From contig CAYJER010000020.1 in the NCBI GenBank assembly GCA_964369225.1, positions 1 to 38,937 of the forward strand: a stretch of 38,937 nucleotides of DNA. The letters are read 5' to 3'. The stretch is from SIG603 sp964369225 (GTDB lineage Bacteria; Bacillota; Clostridia; Oscillospirales; Acutalibacteraceae). A model generated the notes under the pieces. The model worked only from the letters and a program-made list of their open reading frames with translations, did no database searches and was not told the DNA's origin. Numbering within the stretch: position 1 is the stretch's first letter; the number at the start of each line of letters is the position of its first letter. Positions 8,456-17,007 of the stretch are shown in pieces. The position numbers and the translations under genes were made by a program.

Positions 8456-9766
8456 CTATATTTCAAATTCGGCGAAGTCTTGGGAGACTTGTTCTGAATT
8501 AATTTCATTTTTTGAAAATTCAAATTGCTGTGAATTTAAAAGTGACATGATATCTAAATTTGGATTTTGGTGCAATATGTTTAGAACCTCGATAAAATCT
8601 CTGATAACTTCACGAGGAGTAATGTTGGTGTCAGCGCCAATTCTTGAAAACTCAATCTTAATAAATTCTGCCAAATCTTCTTGATTTAGCCTCCTTTGAT
8701 AGTCGAACAAACTAGAGTGAATATCTGTTAATTTTTCTGTTAATATTAACATTTCTTCATGGCTTAAAGGGTATAAATTAATTATAGGTGCTAATAAATC
8801 TTTTGTACCTTCTTTGCTAAATCTGCCTGCTGAAAGCCTAGATTTTAGTGCTTCATAGCTAAAAATACCTCTTCTTGTGTCCTCCATACATGACGGAGTA
8901 GAACCCATGATTATTCCTAAATATTTAGCTTTTCCTTGCAAGGTATCGTTATACATTGTAAGGATTTTTTCATAGTTATATTGCCTTGTTATTCCATGCG
9001 GAATTTTATATATATTTACTAGTTCATCTACTAAAACAAGCAATCCGCTGTAGCCTGCCTTTGTAAGAAATATAGCAAAAATTTTGATATACTCATACCA
9101 GTTGTCATCATTTATAATTATGTTGACACCTAGCTCATTTTTAGCCTCTGTCTTTGTGCTATACTCTGCCCTAAACCACTTAACAACCTTTGATTTTAGT
9201 TCCTCGTCACCATTTGTATATGCCGAATAATACATGCTCAAAAGTTTAGCAAAATCAAAGCCGTGAACCATCTCATTAAGCGATGATATCACCTCAAAAA
9301 TTTTCTTTTTAACTTGACTTTCAAACTCAGGTGAGTCCATATCAGTATCTTGCATGACTTGTGACTGCACGTTGTTTATCCATCTATCAAGAATTAAAGT
9401 AAGTGCGCCACCCTCTGACTTTGTCTTTGTAGACATGTTTCTAATTAATTCTTTATAGGTTGCAAGCCCCTGCCCTTTTGTTCCTTGTAAACGTCTTTCA
9501 GGGGATAAATCTGCATCCACAACAACAAAATTTTTATCTAAAACATAGTTTCTAATAGTTTGAAGTAAAAAGCTTTTTCCGCTTCCGTACTTTCCAACTA
9601 TAAAACGAAAGGTAGCCCCTCCATCAGAAATAATCTCTATGTCATGTAGAAGTGCGTTTATCTCGGTTTCTCTTCCAACTGCAATATACGGAAGACCTAT
9701 TCTAGGCACAACTCCACCTTTTAATGAATTTATAAGTGCCGAGGCAATTCTCTTTGGTATCTTCAA
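8456..9766 (-). CDS. BrxD-like (DUF2791-type) P-loop ATPase
   Basis: This 436-residue P-loop NTPase has the layout of BREX-system ATP-binding proteins (BrxD / DUF2791 group). Walker A GKYGSGKS is at about 58-65, preceded by VGRETEINALL. Walker B is LLVLVDELVNIYKI in the middle of the protein. A GSTPSCMEDTRRGIFSYEAL segment follows, which I recognise as typical of the family, with a helical C-terminus after it. I place the start at TTG 9766, with AGGTGA just upstream. A TTG at 9781 is possible but lies inside a hairpin. The upstream gene encodes a TerB-domain protein and the downstream gene an Lhr-like helicase. No BREX methylase (PglX), phosphatase (PglZ) or BrxC is present. The likely role is ATP-dependent DNA processing, perhaps in defence; this is inferred from family and context. 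Confidence 0.75.
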   Translation of the reverse strand: MKIPKRIASALINSLKGGVVPRIGLPYIAVGRETEINALLHDIEIISDGGATFRFIVGKYGSGKSFLLQTIRNYVLDKNFVVVDADLSPERRLQGTKGQGLATYKELIRNMSTKTKSEGGALTLILDRWINNVQSQVMQDTDMDSPEFESQVKKKIFEVISSLNEMVHGFDFAKLLSMYYSAYTNGDEELKSKVVKWFRAEYSTKTEAKNELGVNIIINDDNWYEYIKIFAIFLTKAGYSGLLVLVDELVNIYKIPHGITRQYNYEKILTMYNDTLQGKAKYLGIIMGSTPSCMEDTRRGIFSYEALKSRLSAGRFSKEGTKDLLAPIINLYPLSHEEMLILTEKLTDIHSSLFDYQRRLNQEDLAEFIKIEFSRIGADTNITPREVIRDFIEVLNILHQNPNLDIMSLLNSQQFEFSKNEINSEQVSQDFAEFEI

Positions 9767-9803
9767 TTTATCACCTGTCAAGTTAAATCTTGACTTTCCT
9801 TTC
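9767..9803 (-). promoter_or_regulatory. SD-hairpin leader of the BrxD-like gene
   Basis: On the minus strand AAAGGA (9797-9802) is followed by AA, a perfect 6-bp hairpin GTCAAG-ATTTAA-CTTGAC (9777-9794), then AGGTGATAAA and the TTG start. Folding the hairpin leaves about 12 nt between AAAGGA and the start. The layout is like that of the other hairpin leaders in the window, although here AGGTGA is a usable SD on its own. Confidence 0.45.
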
Positions 9804-9837
9804 AGATAATATATAAATTATATTTAATATATGGTTA

Positions 9838-10045
9838 AAAACTAAATTTGTTATTGTAGGGGCGACCCTGTGTGGTCGCCCGCAGGTTTAGCAATATTCC
9901 TAGTTTTCGGGCGACCACACAGGGTCGNNNNNNNNNNTAAAAAAATATTTTTTTTTTTGGGGGGGCGCCGGGGGGGGGGCGCCGGGTGTTTACAAATTTT
10001 AGTTTTTTTGCGGGCGAACACATAGGTTCGCCCCTACAATAGTTT
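9838..10045. repeat. Palindromic repeat interrupted by a 10-N scaffold gap
   Basis: The left arm is GGGCGACC-CTGTGT-GGTCGCCC (about 9860-9881). The inverted arm at 9909-9927 is cut by ten Ns at 9928-9937. The following bases (9938-9986) are a T run followed by G runs with GGCGCC, unlike anything else in the window and probably an assembly or sequencing artefact. Another right arm, GGGCGAAC-ACATAG-GTTCGCCC, follows at about 10011-10032. The true length of the gap between the ATPase and TerB genes is therefore unknown, and translation across it is meaningless. Confidence 0.8.
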
Positions 10046-10049
10046 GTGG

Positions 10050-11429
10050 TTATAAAAACATCTCTTTTAATTCCTCTATGTAGTCTTCAATTACATCTGC
10101 TTTATCTGTAAATTCTATAACAGTATCACCAAAATTGTCAAATAATTTTTCGTTTATGCTGTCGATAATTACTGAAATCATAATCTTATTTTCTCTAGCA
10201 TATTTTTGATAATCTTCTTCTAATAAAACAAACTGTAACACCTTTAATTCATGGGTGTCAAGCAGAGTGTCTTCTTCTACAGCTTCTGCCACTTCTTCCT
10301 CTATTATCTCGTCTTCTACTAAAAGTTTGTTTTGAATTTCTAAAGCAGATTTTCTAATATTTTCAAGTTTTGAAAATTCAATCTCTATTTTAGGGGCATT
10401 TAAAGCTTTCTTTTCAAGCAAAAACTGATTAATTACTTCTTCAATCACAGCTGAATATACCGTGTTATGCCCTTTAATTTTGTATTTATAATTGTATGCT
10501 ATTCTCATTAAAGAGTCGATTTCTCTTAAAATCAAACCTACATTATTCTTTGATTTTTCACTTGCTATAAGTGTTTCTTTATACCACTTATTATTTTTCA
10601 CACTATACTTTAAATCTAAAGCTAGCAAATATTCTTTGTCTTTTTTTACTTCTCTATTATAAAACAAAGTGTTTGGGAATAAATTACACTCTCTTTCACA
10701 CATTTCTCCTAAAAGAGTTTGTATAAAATCTTTCTTTAAATTATTTGTGAGTGTTTCACAACTTCTTCTAACTATCAGCTTAAAGTCATCACTATGCTCA
10801 TTTATAAACTTTGAATTTTTGATATTATAGTTAGATTTTTTCACAAGTGTGTCGTATGGATCAGTTACTTCTTTTTGAGCAAACTCATCAATCAAGCTAA
10901 ATTCAAGGTCATAGTACACTACATAATCGATCATCCAAACTCTTAAGTATTTATCGAGCATACTATGGTTTTCTCTATAATCGTCGCCTAATTTTTTAAG
11001 TTTATTAAAGCCATCTATAGGCTCTTTTACACCAATTAGGTTAATTAATTCATAGATATATACAAACAAAAAAGAGGATTGTGTCTTTTCTATAATTCCA
11101 TTTCGGTATTTAGTTCTCCACGAGAAATATCCTCTTAATTGTTGTCTATTCATTATTTGATAAGATGGAAAATAACTGAAAAAACTACCCCTAAACTCAA
11201 AATCGTCCTCAAAATCCTCCATAAACTTAGCCTGTTTATAGAAAATTTCTTCGTTTGTTACATGTTTAGATGCAAGGCTCATGTTAAGTTTATCAAGCTC
11301 CGCATATTTTAGTGGAGTAAAACTTTTCATCTGTGAAGCCTTGTATATTATTGGTTCATCTTTGTAAGAATTAAACTTTGGTTCAGATAAAATCTCGTCA
11401 ATTATTAAATCAATATCATCAATCGGCAT
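10050..11429 (-). CDS. TerB_N / TerB_C domain protein
   Basis: This 459-residue protein has the TerB_N signature FFSYFPSYQIMNRQQLRGYF followed by SWRTKYRNG and SFLFVYIYELINLIGV (about residues 82-140). It also has a C-terminal TerB_C-like segment, MISVIIDSINEKLFDNFGDT (about 419-438), preceded by an acidic linker rich in Glu (about 376-392). TerB-type helical domains occur in Ter-linked stress and anti-phage systems. In some genomes TerB_N/TerB_C proteins are encoded with P-loop ATPases and superfamily 2 helicases, as here. The gene overlaps the end of pyrC by 11 nt and is probably translationally coupled to it; I see no strong SD at normal spacing. A DNA-processing or defence role is inferred. 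Confidence 0.8.
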   Translation of the reverse strand: MPIDDIDLIIDEILSEPKFNSYKDEPIIYKASQMKSFTPLKYAELDKLNMSLASKHVTNEEIFYKQAKFMEDFEDDFEFRGSFFSYFPSYQIMNRQQLRGYFSWRTKYRNGIIEKTQSSFLFVYIYELINLIGVKEPIDGFNKLKKLGDDYRENHSMLDKYLRVWMIDYVVYYDLEFSLIDEFAQKEVTDPYDTLVKKSNYNIKNSKFINEHSDDFKLIVRRSCETLTNNLKKDFIQTLLGEMCERECNLFPNTLFYNREVKKDKEYLLALDLKYSVKNNKWYKETLIASEKSKNNVGLILREIDSLMRIAYNYKYKIKGHNTVYSAVIEEVINQFLLEKKALNAPKIEIEFSKLENIRKSALEIQNKLLVEDEIIEEEVAEAVEEDTLLDTHELKVLQFVLLEEDYQKYARENKIMISVIIDSINEKLFDNFGDTVIEFTDKADVIEDYIEELKEMFL

Positions 11430-12687
11430 CTTTAAAAACTATCTCTCCATCTACTAGGCAGTATTTAACTTTTCCTTTAAGTTCCATATTTTTAAGCACT
11501 GCATTTTTGCTTTTTCCGTGAAGTTTATTTACATCAACAACCCATTTTTCCTTCGGGTCAAAAATTACTATATCAGCATTTTTTCCTTTGTCTAAAACAC
11601 CTGCATCTATATTTATAATTTTAGCTGGATTTACACTCATAAGCTCTATAATTCTGCTAAGGCTTACAGTGTCGCCAATAGCTGTAATTACTCCAGCTAA
11701 GCTTGTTTCCATTCCAATAACGCCGTTCATGGCTGTAGATAAATCTGCTTTTTCCTCTTGTGCGTGAGGTGCGTGGTCTGTTGCGATTACCTCTATTGTT
11801 CCATCTACTACTGCGTTAATCATTGCTAGTCTGTCGTTTTCACAGCGTAAAGGCGGATTCATTTTATAGTCTGCATCTCTTTTCTCTAGCTCTTTGTCTG
11901 ATAACAATAGATAGTGAGGAGATGTCTCGCCACTGATTTTATAGCCATCTTTTTTTGCGTTTCGTATCATGTTAGCAGAATTTGCAGTGCTTACATGACA
12001 AATATGCAGTGGTGCATCTATAGCCATAGCAAGAGCCATATCTCTAGCAGTTCCTGCATCTTCTGCGGCAGTTGGAACACCATTAATTCCTAATCTTTTT
12101 GAGGTCTCGCCCTCGTTCATAACCCAATTTTTAGCTAAATCTTTGTCTTCACAATGAGTAACAACAGCCACTCCAAGCTCTTTAGCTTTTTTAATAGCCT
12201 CGAACAAAATAGAAGTATCTTCAGTTGGTTGCCCGTCGTCTGATAAAGCAGTAGCGCCAGCATTTATAAGGCTTTCAATGTCTGTCTTTTCTACTCCGGC
12301 AATATTTTTAGTAATTGCCGCCGCAATATAGACTTTCGCCTTAGCATTTTTTGCTTTTTCTTTAATATAATTAATAGTATCAACATTATCTATTGTTGGA
12401 TTAGTGTTAGGCATACATAAAACTGATGTAACTCCACCAGCTACAGCGGCATTACAACCTGTTTCAATATCCTCTTTATGAGTTTGCCCTGGGTCACGCA
12501 AATGAACATGAATATCAACTAAACCAGGAGCTGAAACTAAACCAGTTCCATCAATGACAGTTGCAATCTCACAGTCAATATTTTCTTTCATGTCGGAAAT
12601 TTTTCCATTCTCAATCAAGATATCACCGATAAAATCTTGCTTAAGTGCTGGGTTAATAATTCTTGTATTTTTAATTAGATAACTCAT
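11419..12687 (-). CDS. pyrC: Dihydroorotase
   Basis: This 422-residue amidohydrolase catalyses the cyclisation of carbamoyl-aspartate to dihydroorotate in de novo pyrimidine synthesis. The metal site is visible: VDIHVHLRDPGQTHKED (about 58-74), then VVTHCED and LHICHVSTANS with the later zinc-binding histidines, and IATDHAPHAQEEK with the catalytic Asp. It is of standard type I length. The SD AAGGAAG lies about 7 nt before the ATG. No other pyr genes are in the window. Its 3' end overlaps the TerB-domain gene, so the putative defence genes appear to ride on pyrC transcription. Confidence 0.95.
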   Translation of the reverse strand: MSYLIKNTRIINPALKQDFIGDILIENGKISDMKENIDCEIATVIDGTGLVSAPGLVDIHVHLRDPGQTHKEDIETGCNAAVAGGVTSVLCMPNTNPTIDNVDTINYIKEKAKNAKAKVYIAAAITKNIAGVEKTDIESLINAGATALSDDGQPTEDTSILFEAIKKAKELGVAVVTHCEDKDLAKNWVMNEGETSKRLGINGVPTAAEDAGTARDMALAMAIDAPLHICHVSTANSANMIRNAKKDGYKISGETSPHYLLLSDKELEKRDADYKMNPPLRCENDRLAMINAVVDGTIEVIATDHAPHAQEEKADLSTAMNGVIGMETSLAGVITAIGDTVSLSRIIELMSVNPAKIINIDAGVLDKGKNADIVIFDPKEKWVVDVNKLHGKSKNAVLKNMELKGKVKYCLVDGEIVFKDAD

Positions 12688-13002
12688 TTGAATACTTCCT
12701 TTTTTATATTAGTGAATAGTGAAGAGTTTATGTGAAAATCCTTGCGGATTTTTTTATTGAAGCTTTTTAAATATTAAATCTTGTATAGATAAAACTAAAT
12801 TTCACAAACCTATGTAGGGGCGGATATTATCCGCCTAAGAAATTTAGGCAAAATTACAGACTTTATAGGCGGATAATATCCGCCCCTACACGGCTAAACT
12901 TTCTAACAAACACGTCTGCACCCAGACCCTCCCCTACAATTAAACATTGAGATTGCTAAACCCTTGGACGACCACAGGTCGCCCCTACAATATTATAAAA
13001 AT
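12688..13002. repeat. Repeat-filled intergenic region upstream of pyrC
   Basis: No gene is seen. It contains a hairpin AAAATCC-TTGC-GGATTTT (about 12735-12752) preceded by GTGAATAGTGAAGAGTTTATG, a full GGATATTATCC-core palindrome (12812-12890), an outer arm ending AGACCCTCCCCTACAAT (about 12911-12940), and a short element GGACGACCACAGGTCGCCCC (12966-12985) ending CTACAAT. A promoter for pyrC must lie here, but I could not pick one with confidence. Confidence 0.8.
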
Positions 13003-13770
13003 TTATGCAACATTACGTCCAATAATAAAATAATGTGTCAACGCTAAAACCTCTCTAGCGTAAAAACTTGGTATCAATGTAATGCTTGTAGGTGCTACAA
13101 GTGAAAATGGTCTATAGCCTAAATCTCTAGCCTGTAAACCAGCCCTATATTGATGAAAACCTTGTGTAGATATTAAAATCTCCATGCTTAAATTGTTTTC
13201 CTTAATTATATCAAGGCTAAATTTTAGGTTTTCATATGTACTAGTTGACTTATTCTCTTCAAAAATTCGCTCTTCATCAATTCCTTTTTCTACTAAATAT
13301 TCTTTACCAGCCTTGCCCTCTGGCATAGGTTCATTAGTGCCTTGTCCGCCTGTAACTATACATTTAGCTTCAGGGTATTCAATTAAATACTCATAAGCAG
13401 TATCTAATCTTTGTTTGTAAGAAAGACTAGGTCCACTATCTAGCACTTGAGCTCCTAAAACTATAACAGTGGTATCATCATCTAAAAAGTCATTGTCACG
13501 CTGAGCCGAGATAATCAAGCCTATACACATAAGAGTATACGCCATGCCTACTAAAAATACTCCAAACAAAATATTAATTAACACTTTAAGCCTCCCATCT
13601 AGTCTGCCCAAACAAACAGCAAACACAGCTACTGCTAAAAAAATAGCTTGCAGAAATAAAGTGCCAATCTCATAAAGTCCCATCAAAATAGCAGAACTAG
13701 ACAGCACAAAAGCAGTCGCAGAAAGCACTAATATAGTCTTTCTAAACTTGCTTAAATCTAAAATCTTCAT
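13003..13770 (-). CDS. YdcF/ElyC/SanA family (DUF218) membrane protein
   Basis: This 255-residue protein has about three to four N-terminal membrane helices (residues 10-95) followed by a DUF218 domain. The domain signature is TVIVLGAQVLDSGPSLSYKQ, then RLDTAYEYL, CIVTGGQGTNEPMPEGKAG and STSTYENLKFS. Family members are linked to envelope integrity and polyprenol-carrier-related metabolism, but the reaction is not settled. It starts with ATG directly after the stop codon of the thioesterase gene, with AGAGG as SD inside that gene's last codons, so the two are co-transcribed and probably coupled. Confidence 0.85.
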   Translation of the reverse strand: MKILDLSKFRKTILVLSATAFVLSSSAILMGLYEIGTLFLQAIFLAVAVFAVCLGRLDGRLKVLINILFGVFLVGMAYTLMCIGLIISAQRDNDFLDDDTTVIVLGAQVLDSGPSLSYKQRLDTAYEYLIEYPEAKCIVTGGQGTNEPMPEGKAGKEYLVEKGIDEERIFEENKSTSTYENLKFSLDIIKENNLSMEILISTQGFHQYRAGLQARDLGYRPFSLVAPTSITLIPSFYAREVLALTHYFIIGRNVA

Positions 13771-14178
13771 TTAAACCTCTACCTGTAAACGAGGAACTCT
13801 TAGAGTTTTTCCTTTTTTATCTATTGCAACAAAAATAAAGTTTGCACTACAGGTTATGTCTCTGCTTGTCCTGTTGCCGCCTTTTTCTATATGTGCAGTA
13901 ACCTCTACATTCATAGAAGAATTACCAACACTTTTCATTCTTGCCTTCACGACAACCACATCATTAAGATCACCCGGTCTAAAAAACTCGAGTTTCTCAA
14001 CACAGGCAGTAACTACCTCACAATTTGAATGTCTCTTAGCACAAATTCCGCCTGCTATATCCATCCACGACATAATTTGTCCGCCGAAAAGTCTACCAAT
14101 TCCATTAACATGAGAACCTAAAACCATTTCTGTCATGACTGTGTATGAGTCTTTAACTGACTTAATTATTTCTTCCAT
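13771..14178 (-). CDS. Acyl-CoA thioesterase, hotdog fold
   Basis: This 135-residue single-hotdog protein belongs to the YkhA/YciA-like acyl-CoA hydrolase group, which cleaves fatty acyl-CoA to acid and CoA. The motif VNGIGRLFGGQIMSWMDIAG (about 24-43) contains the conserved Asn, GGQ and Asp. A second strand, VVKARMKSVGNSSMNVEV, and FIFVAIDKKGK near the C-terminus complete the fold. The SD AAAGGAGG lies 7 nt before the ATG. It is the first gene of a two-gene unit with the YdcF-type gene. Chain-length preference cannot be read from sequence. Confidence 0.85.
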   Translation of the reverse strand: MEEIIKSVKDSYTVMTEMVLGSHVNGIGRLFGGQIMSWMDIAGGICAKRHSNCEVVTACVEKLEFFRPGDLNDVVVVKARMKSVGNSSMNVEVTAHIEKGGNRTSRDITCSANFIFVAIDKKGKTLRVPRLQVEV

Positions 14179-14547
14179 AATGTAAACCTCCTTTAAAATA
14201 TAGTCAAACTTAATGCTTAATTGTAGGGGAGGGTCTCTGTGCAGACGTGTTGATTAGAGAAAATTAGCAATGTAGGGGACGGGTTTTCCGTCCCGAAAAC
14301 TGTCGGTTATTGCTAAATTTCCACGGGACGGAAAACCCGTCCCCTACATTAATTTGTGCGTTTTAACGAATTAAATTTTAACTAAAAAACGTAAGAGGCG
14401 CGTCTGCACAGAGACCCTCCCCTACAATATTTTATCAAATTAATTTTTTCCATACAAGAATTTTACTGAACTCTCGGACGACCACAGGTCGCCCCTACAT
14501 AATTATAATTTAATCACATTAAATTATAACACATAAAAGCACTTTTA
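14179..14547. repeat. Complete nested palindromic composite, GACGGGTTTTCCGTC core
   Basis: This is the clearest full element in the window. The outer left arm (14220-14256) reads TTGTAGGGGAGGGTCTCTGT then GCAGACGTG. The inner palindrome (about 14270-14349) has arms GGGGACGGGTTTTCCGTCCC and its inverse, separated by about 29 nt. The conserved spacer with TTTGTGCGTTTTAACGAATT follows, and the outer right arm (14392-14428) is the inverse of the left one. A small GGACGACCACAGGTCGCCCC element follows at about 14476. No gene or RNA is seen otherwise. Confidence 0.9.
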
Positions 14548-17007
14548 TCAATGCTTTTTTATTAGTTTAAAGTATATAAAATATGCTAGAATAGCGACTA
14601 AAGCAGTAATTGAAATTGCAAGACCTATATTAAATCCTTGTGGAACATAAACCATTTCAAGGCTATATTCTCCTTCTGGCAAATCTATGCTTAAAAATGC
14701 ACCGCCAAACATTTTATTATCAACCTTTTCACCATCAATATAACAACTCCAAGAACTATCATAAGGAATAGATGTGTAAAGAAATCCGTCGTTCTCATTC
14801 ACAATATTTACATTAACTTTTCCTGCGCTGTAGTCTGTTATTTTAGTCTCGTTTGAATTGATATCCGCTATAACTGATTTAAACTTTTCTTCGTCTAATG
14901 AGCTAACATATAAATCATACACGCTAAAAGTTTCAGAATTTGAAAAAGTTAATTCTACATAGTCGCCTGTTTGATATTCACCAATAAAGCTAATATCACT
15001 GTTTTCAATCTCTATTTGCACACCATTTATATTAACATAATTATTTAGATAAGTGTTAAAGTGAACATACACAGGACCGCTTTTTGCTACTGTAAATGAA
15101 ATTTTTCTAACTGTTCCATGCTCTGAAACAGTGCCAAAATCATCAAGATCAATTACATCTGCCCACACTTCACCATCATAGTCGATTATGCCTTTAAGCA
15201 TATTCTCTTGATTTTCAAATGGATCTTCGCCTAATGTAAAGTCATTAAATCCGTTAGCTACTGTCACTAAAGGTATTGTATACGGATTTTCGTATAAGCT
15301 TATTCCATTTATCTCTTCAATTAGCTCATATTCATGCCATACATCATCTTTAAGCATTAGATATTTTACAGAAAAAAGTGCGTCTGTCACAGGGTTAATT
15401 CCTGTGTAAGCGTTCCAAATATGGGTCTGATAATTTCCTAAACTATCAAGCATTTCATTTGTAGTTTCAAGATAAGTAGAGCTATAATGTGTAATTCCGT
15501 GGTATCCTAATCCCATTGCATCATTGTGTGAACGCTGAAAATCTTTTTCTGCCCTATAAAATTCATCACCTGAAAGCTCATTGATTTTGTCGACTATAGG
15601 CTGAACATTCTCATAATAATCTTCATACTGAGCAGTAGTTTTATAGACAAATTCTTCATGTAATCCATTTAGCAAGAAATAGGCATTATAAGACATCTCA
15701 ATACAAACAAATAAAAGCATAGCTACCAAAGGCACAATTCTTAACTTTTGAAACTTAACTAAATAACTAACAACTGCAAATAATAACACTGTTGCAAAAG
15801 CTATAGCTAACGAAAATATAGAAAATTCTTTTTCTGCAACAAACGCCGTTGCATAGAAAGCTATTGTTAAAAAAGCCGAAATTGCTATTTTACCAATAGA
15901 CAATGATTTAATATTTAAAAATGAATGTACCGCTACATAAATCAAAAAGAATGATATCACAAAAGCAAATCTTGTAGGAAACCAATTTGTAATTTGACCC
16001 ATGTGCCAAACTCTGTACATAGATAAATTTATTGTAGAAATACCCAAAAATCCAATTACAGCAAAACAGATAATTTTGTGCTTTAAAGTAAATTGCTTGT
16101 TTAAAAAGAAACATATAACTAAAAATAATATAAGTGTTCCGCAAAAAATCAACGGTACTCCTTCATTTTTTATAGTATCATAATTAGTTGGCAACATGCT
16201 CAACGTAAAATCTTTTATTGAGTATAGAGCTACACTTGTTTGTGCTGTTTCTAATCTACCATTAAGCAAGGCTAAAAATGATGGAACCGTTAAAAAAGCA
16301 GATAAAGCGCCAGATATAACTGCTGACAAAGCACATAGCCCTAATTTTTTTGGAAACTTTGCAACCTTTTCTTCCCCAAAAACTCTTACTAAAAAATAAA
16401 TAACAGCAAAAACTAACACCATATACGCAGTGTAGTAGTTAGAGATTAGCAAGACAGCAAACGAAAACACTAGCCAAAATATTTTCTCTTTTTTAATGAC
16501 TTTATCTATACCTAACAAAACTATAGGCAACCAAATCATTCCGTCTATCCACATAAGGCACATAGAATAGCAAATATTGTATGACATTAAAGCATAGCAA
16601 ACCGCAAATACTATATAAGAATAGTTCCATTCTCCGAACCTATTTTTAAGAAATATACTTAAAGTAAGTCCACAACTGGCTAACTTTAAAATATTAATTA
16701 AAAATATAGAGAAAAGAATATCCTCTTTTGGGAAAAGTAAAACTATAAACGAAAAAGGACTGCTTAAATAATAGCTAAACAAAGAAATATATCCTGTTCC
16801 CATAGATTTATCCCACGAGAAAAACAAGCTTGTACTCTCATTAAACAAGCTTGCATAAAAGTCTATATACTGTTGCCACATATCCATAAGTAAAAGACTT
16901 TTGTCTCCAAATGGAGCAAATCCAAACATGGCATACACCGCAACAATTAATGCAATTGGTACGGCAAATGCCAATGTTGGCACTGCTATTGATTTATATT
17001 TATTCAT
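14548..17007 (-). CDS. YfhO family multi-spanning membrane protein
   Basis: This 819-residue protein has about 12 membrane helices in its first 430 residues, a large extracytoplasmic domain (about 440-780) and one C-terminal helix (IGLAISITALVAILAYFIYF). It matches the YfhO family, whose members act as, or with, GT-C-type glycosyltransferases that decorate cell-wall teichoic or lipoteichoic acids in Firmicutes. Family-like segments include LLLMDMWQQYIDFYASLF near the N-terminus and YDSSWSCYIDGEKVD before the last helix. The SD GGAGGT lies 7 nt before the ATG. It is flanked on both sides by repeat-filled gaps, so it is probably transcribed alone. The sugar donor and target are unknown. Confidence 0.85.
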   Translation of the reverse strand: MNKYKSIAVPTLAFAVPIALIVAVYAMFGFAPFGDKSLLLMDMWQQYIDFYASLFNESTSLFFSWDKSMGTGYISLFSYYLSSPFSFIVLLFPKEDILFSIFLINILKLASCGLTLSIFLKNRFGEWNYSYIVFAVCYALMSYNICYSMCLMWIDGMIWLPIVLLGIDKVIKKEKIFWLVFSFAVLLISNYYTAYMVLVFAVIYFLVRVFGEEKVAKFPKKLGLCALSAVISGALSAFLTVPSFLALLNGRLETAQTSVALYSIKDFTLSMLPTNYDTIKNEGVPLIFCGTLILFLVICFFLNKQFTLKHKIICFAVIGFLGISTINLSMYRVWHMGQITNWFPTRFAFVISFFLIYVAVHSFLNIKSLSIGKIAISAFLTIAFYATAFVAEKEFSIFSLAIAFATVLLFAVVSYLVKFQKLRIVPLVAMLLFVCIEMSYNAYFLLNGLHEEFVYKTTAQYEDYYENVQPIVDKINELSGDEFYRAEKDFQRSHNDAMGLGYHGITHYSSTYLETTNEMLDSLGNYQTHIWNAYTGINPVTDALFSVKYLMLKDDVWHEYELIEEINGISLYENPYTIPLVTVANGFNDFTLGEDPFENQENMLKGIIDYDGEVWADVIDLDDFGTVSEHGTVRKISFTVAKSGPVYVHFNTYLNNYVNINGVQIEIENSDISFIGEYQTGDYVELTFSNSETFSVYDLYVSSLDEEKFKSVIADINSNETKITDYSAGKVNVNIVNENDGFLYTSIPYDSSWSCYIDGEKVDNKMFGGAFLSIDLPEGEYSLEMVYVPQGFNIGLAISITALVAILAYFIYFKLIKKH

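Noticed and set aside
9835..10023. Open frame of 62 codons across the N gap
   Set aside because: It runs through Ns and G/T homopolymers inside a repeat and is not coding.
5897..11429. Complete BREX system
   Set aside because: Only BrxD-like and Lhr-like parts are present; methylase, PglZ-type phosphatase and BrxC are missing.
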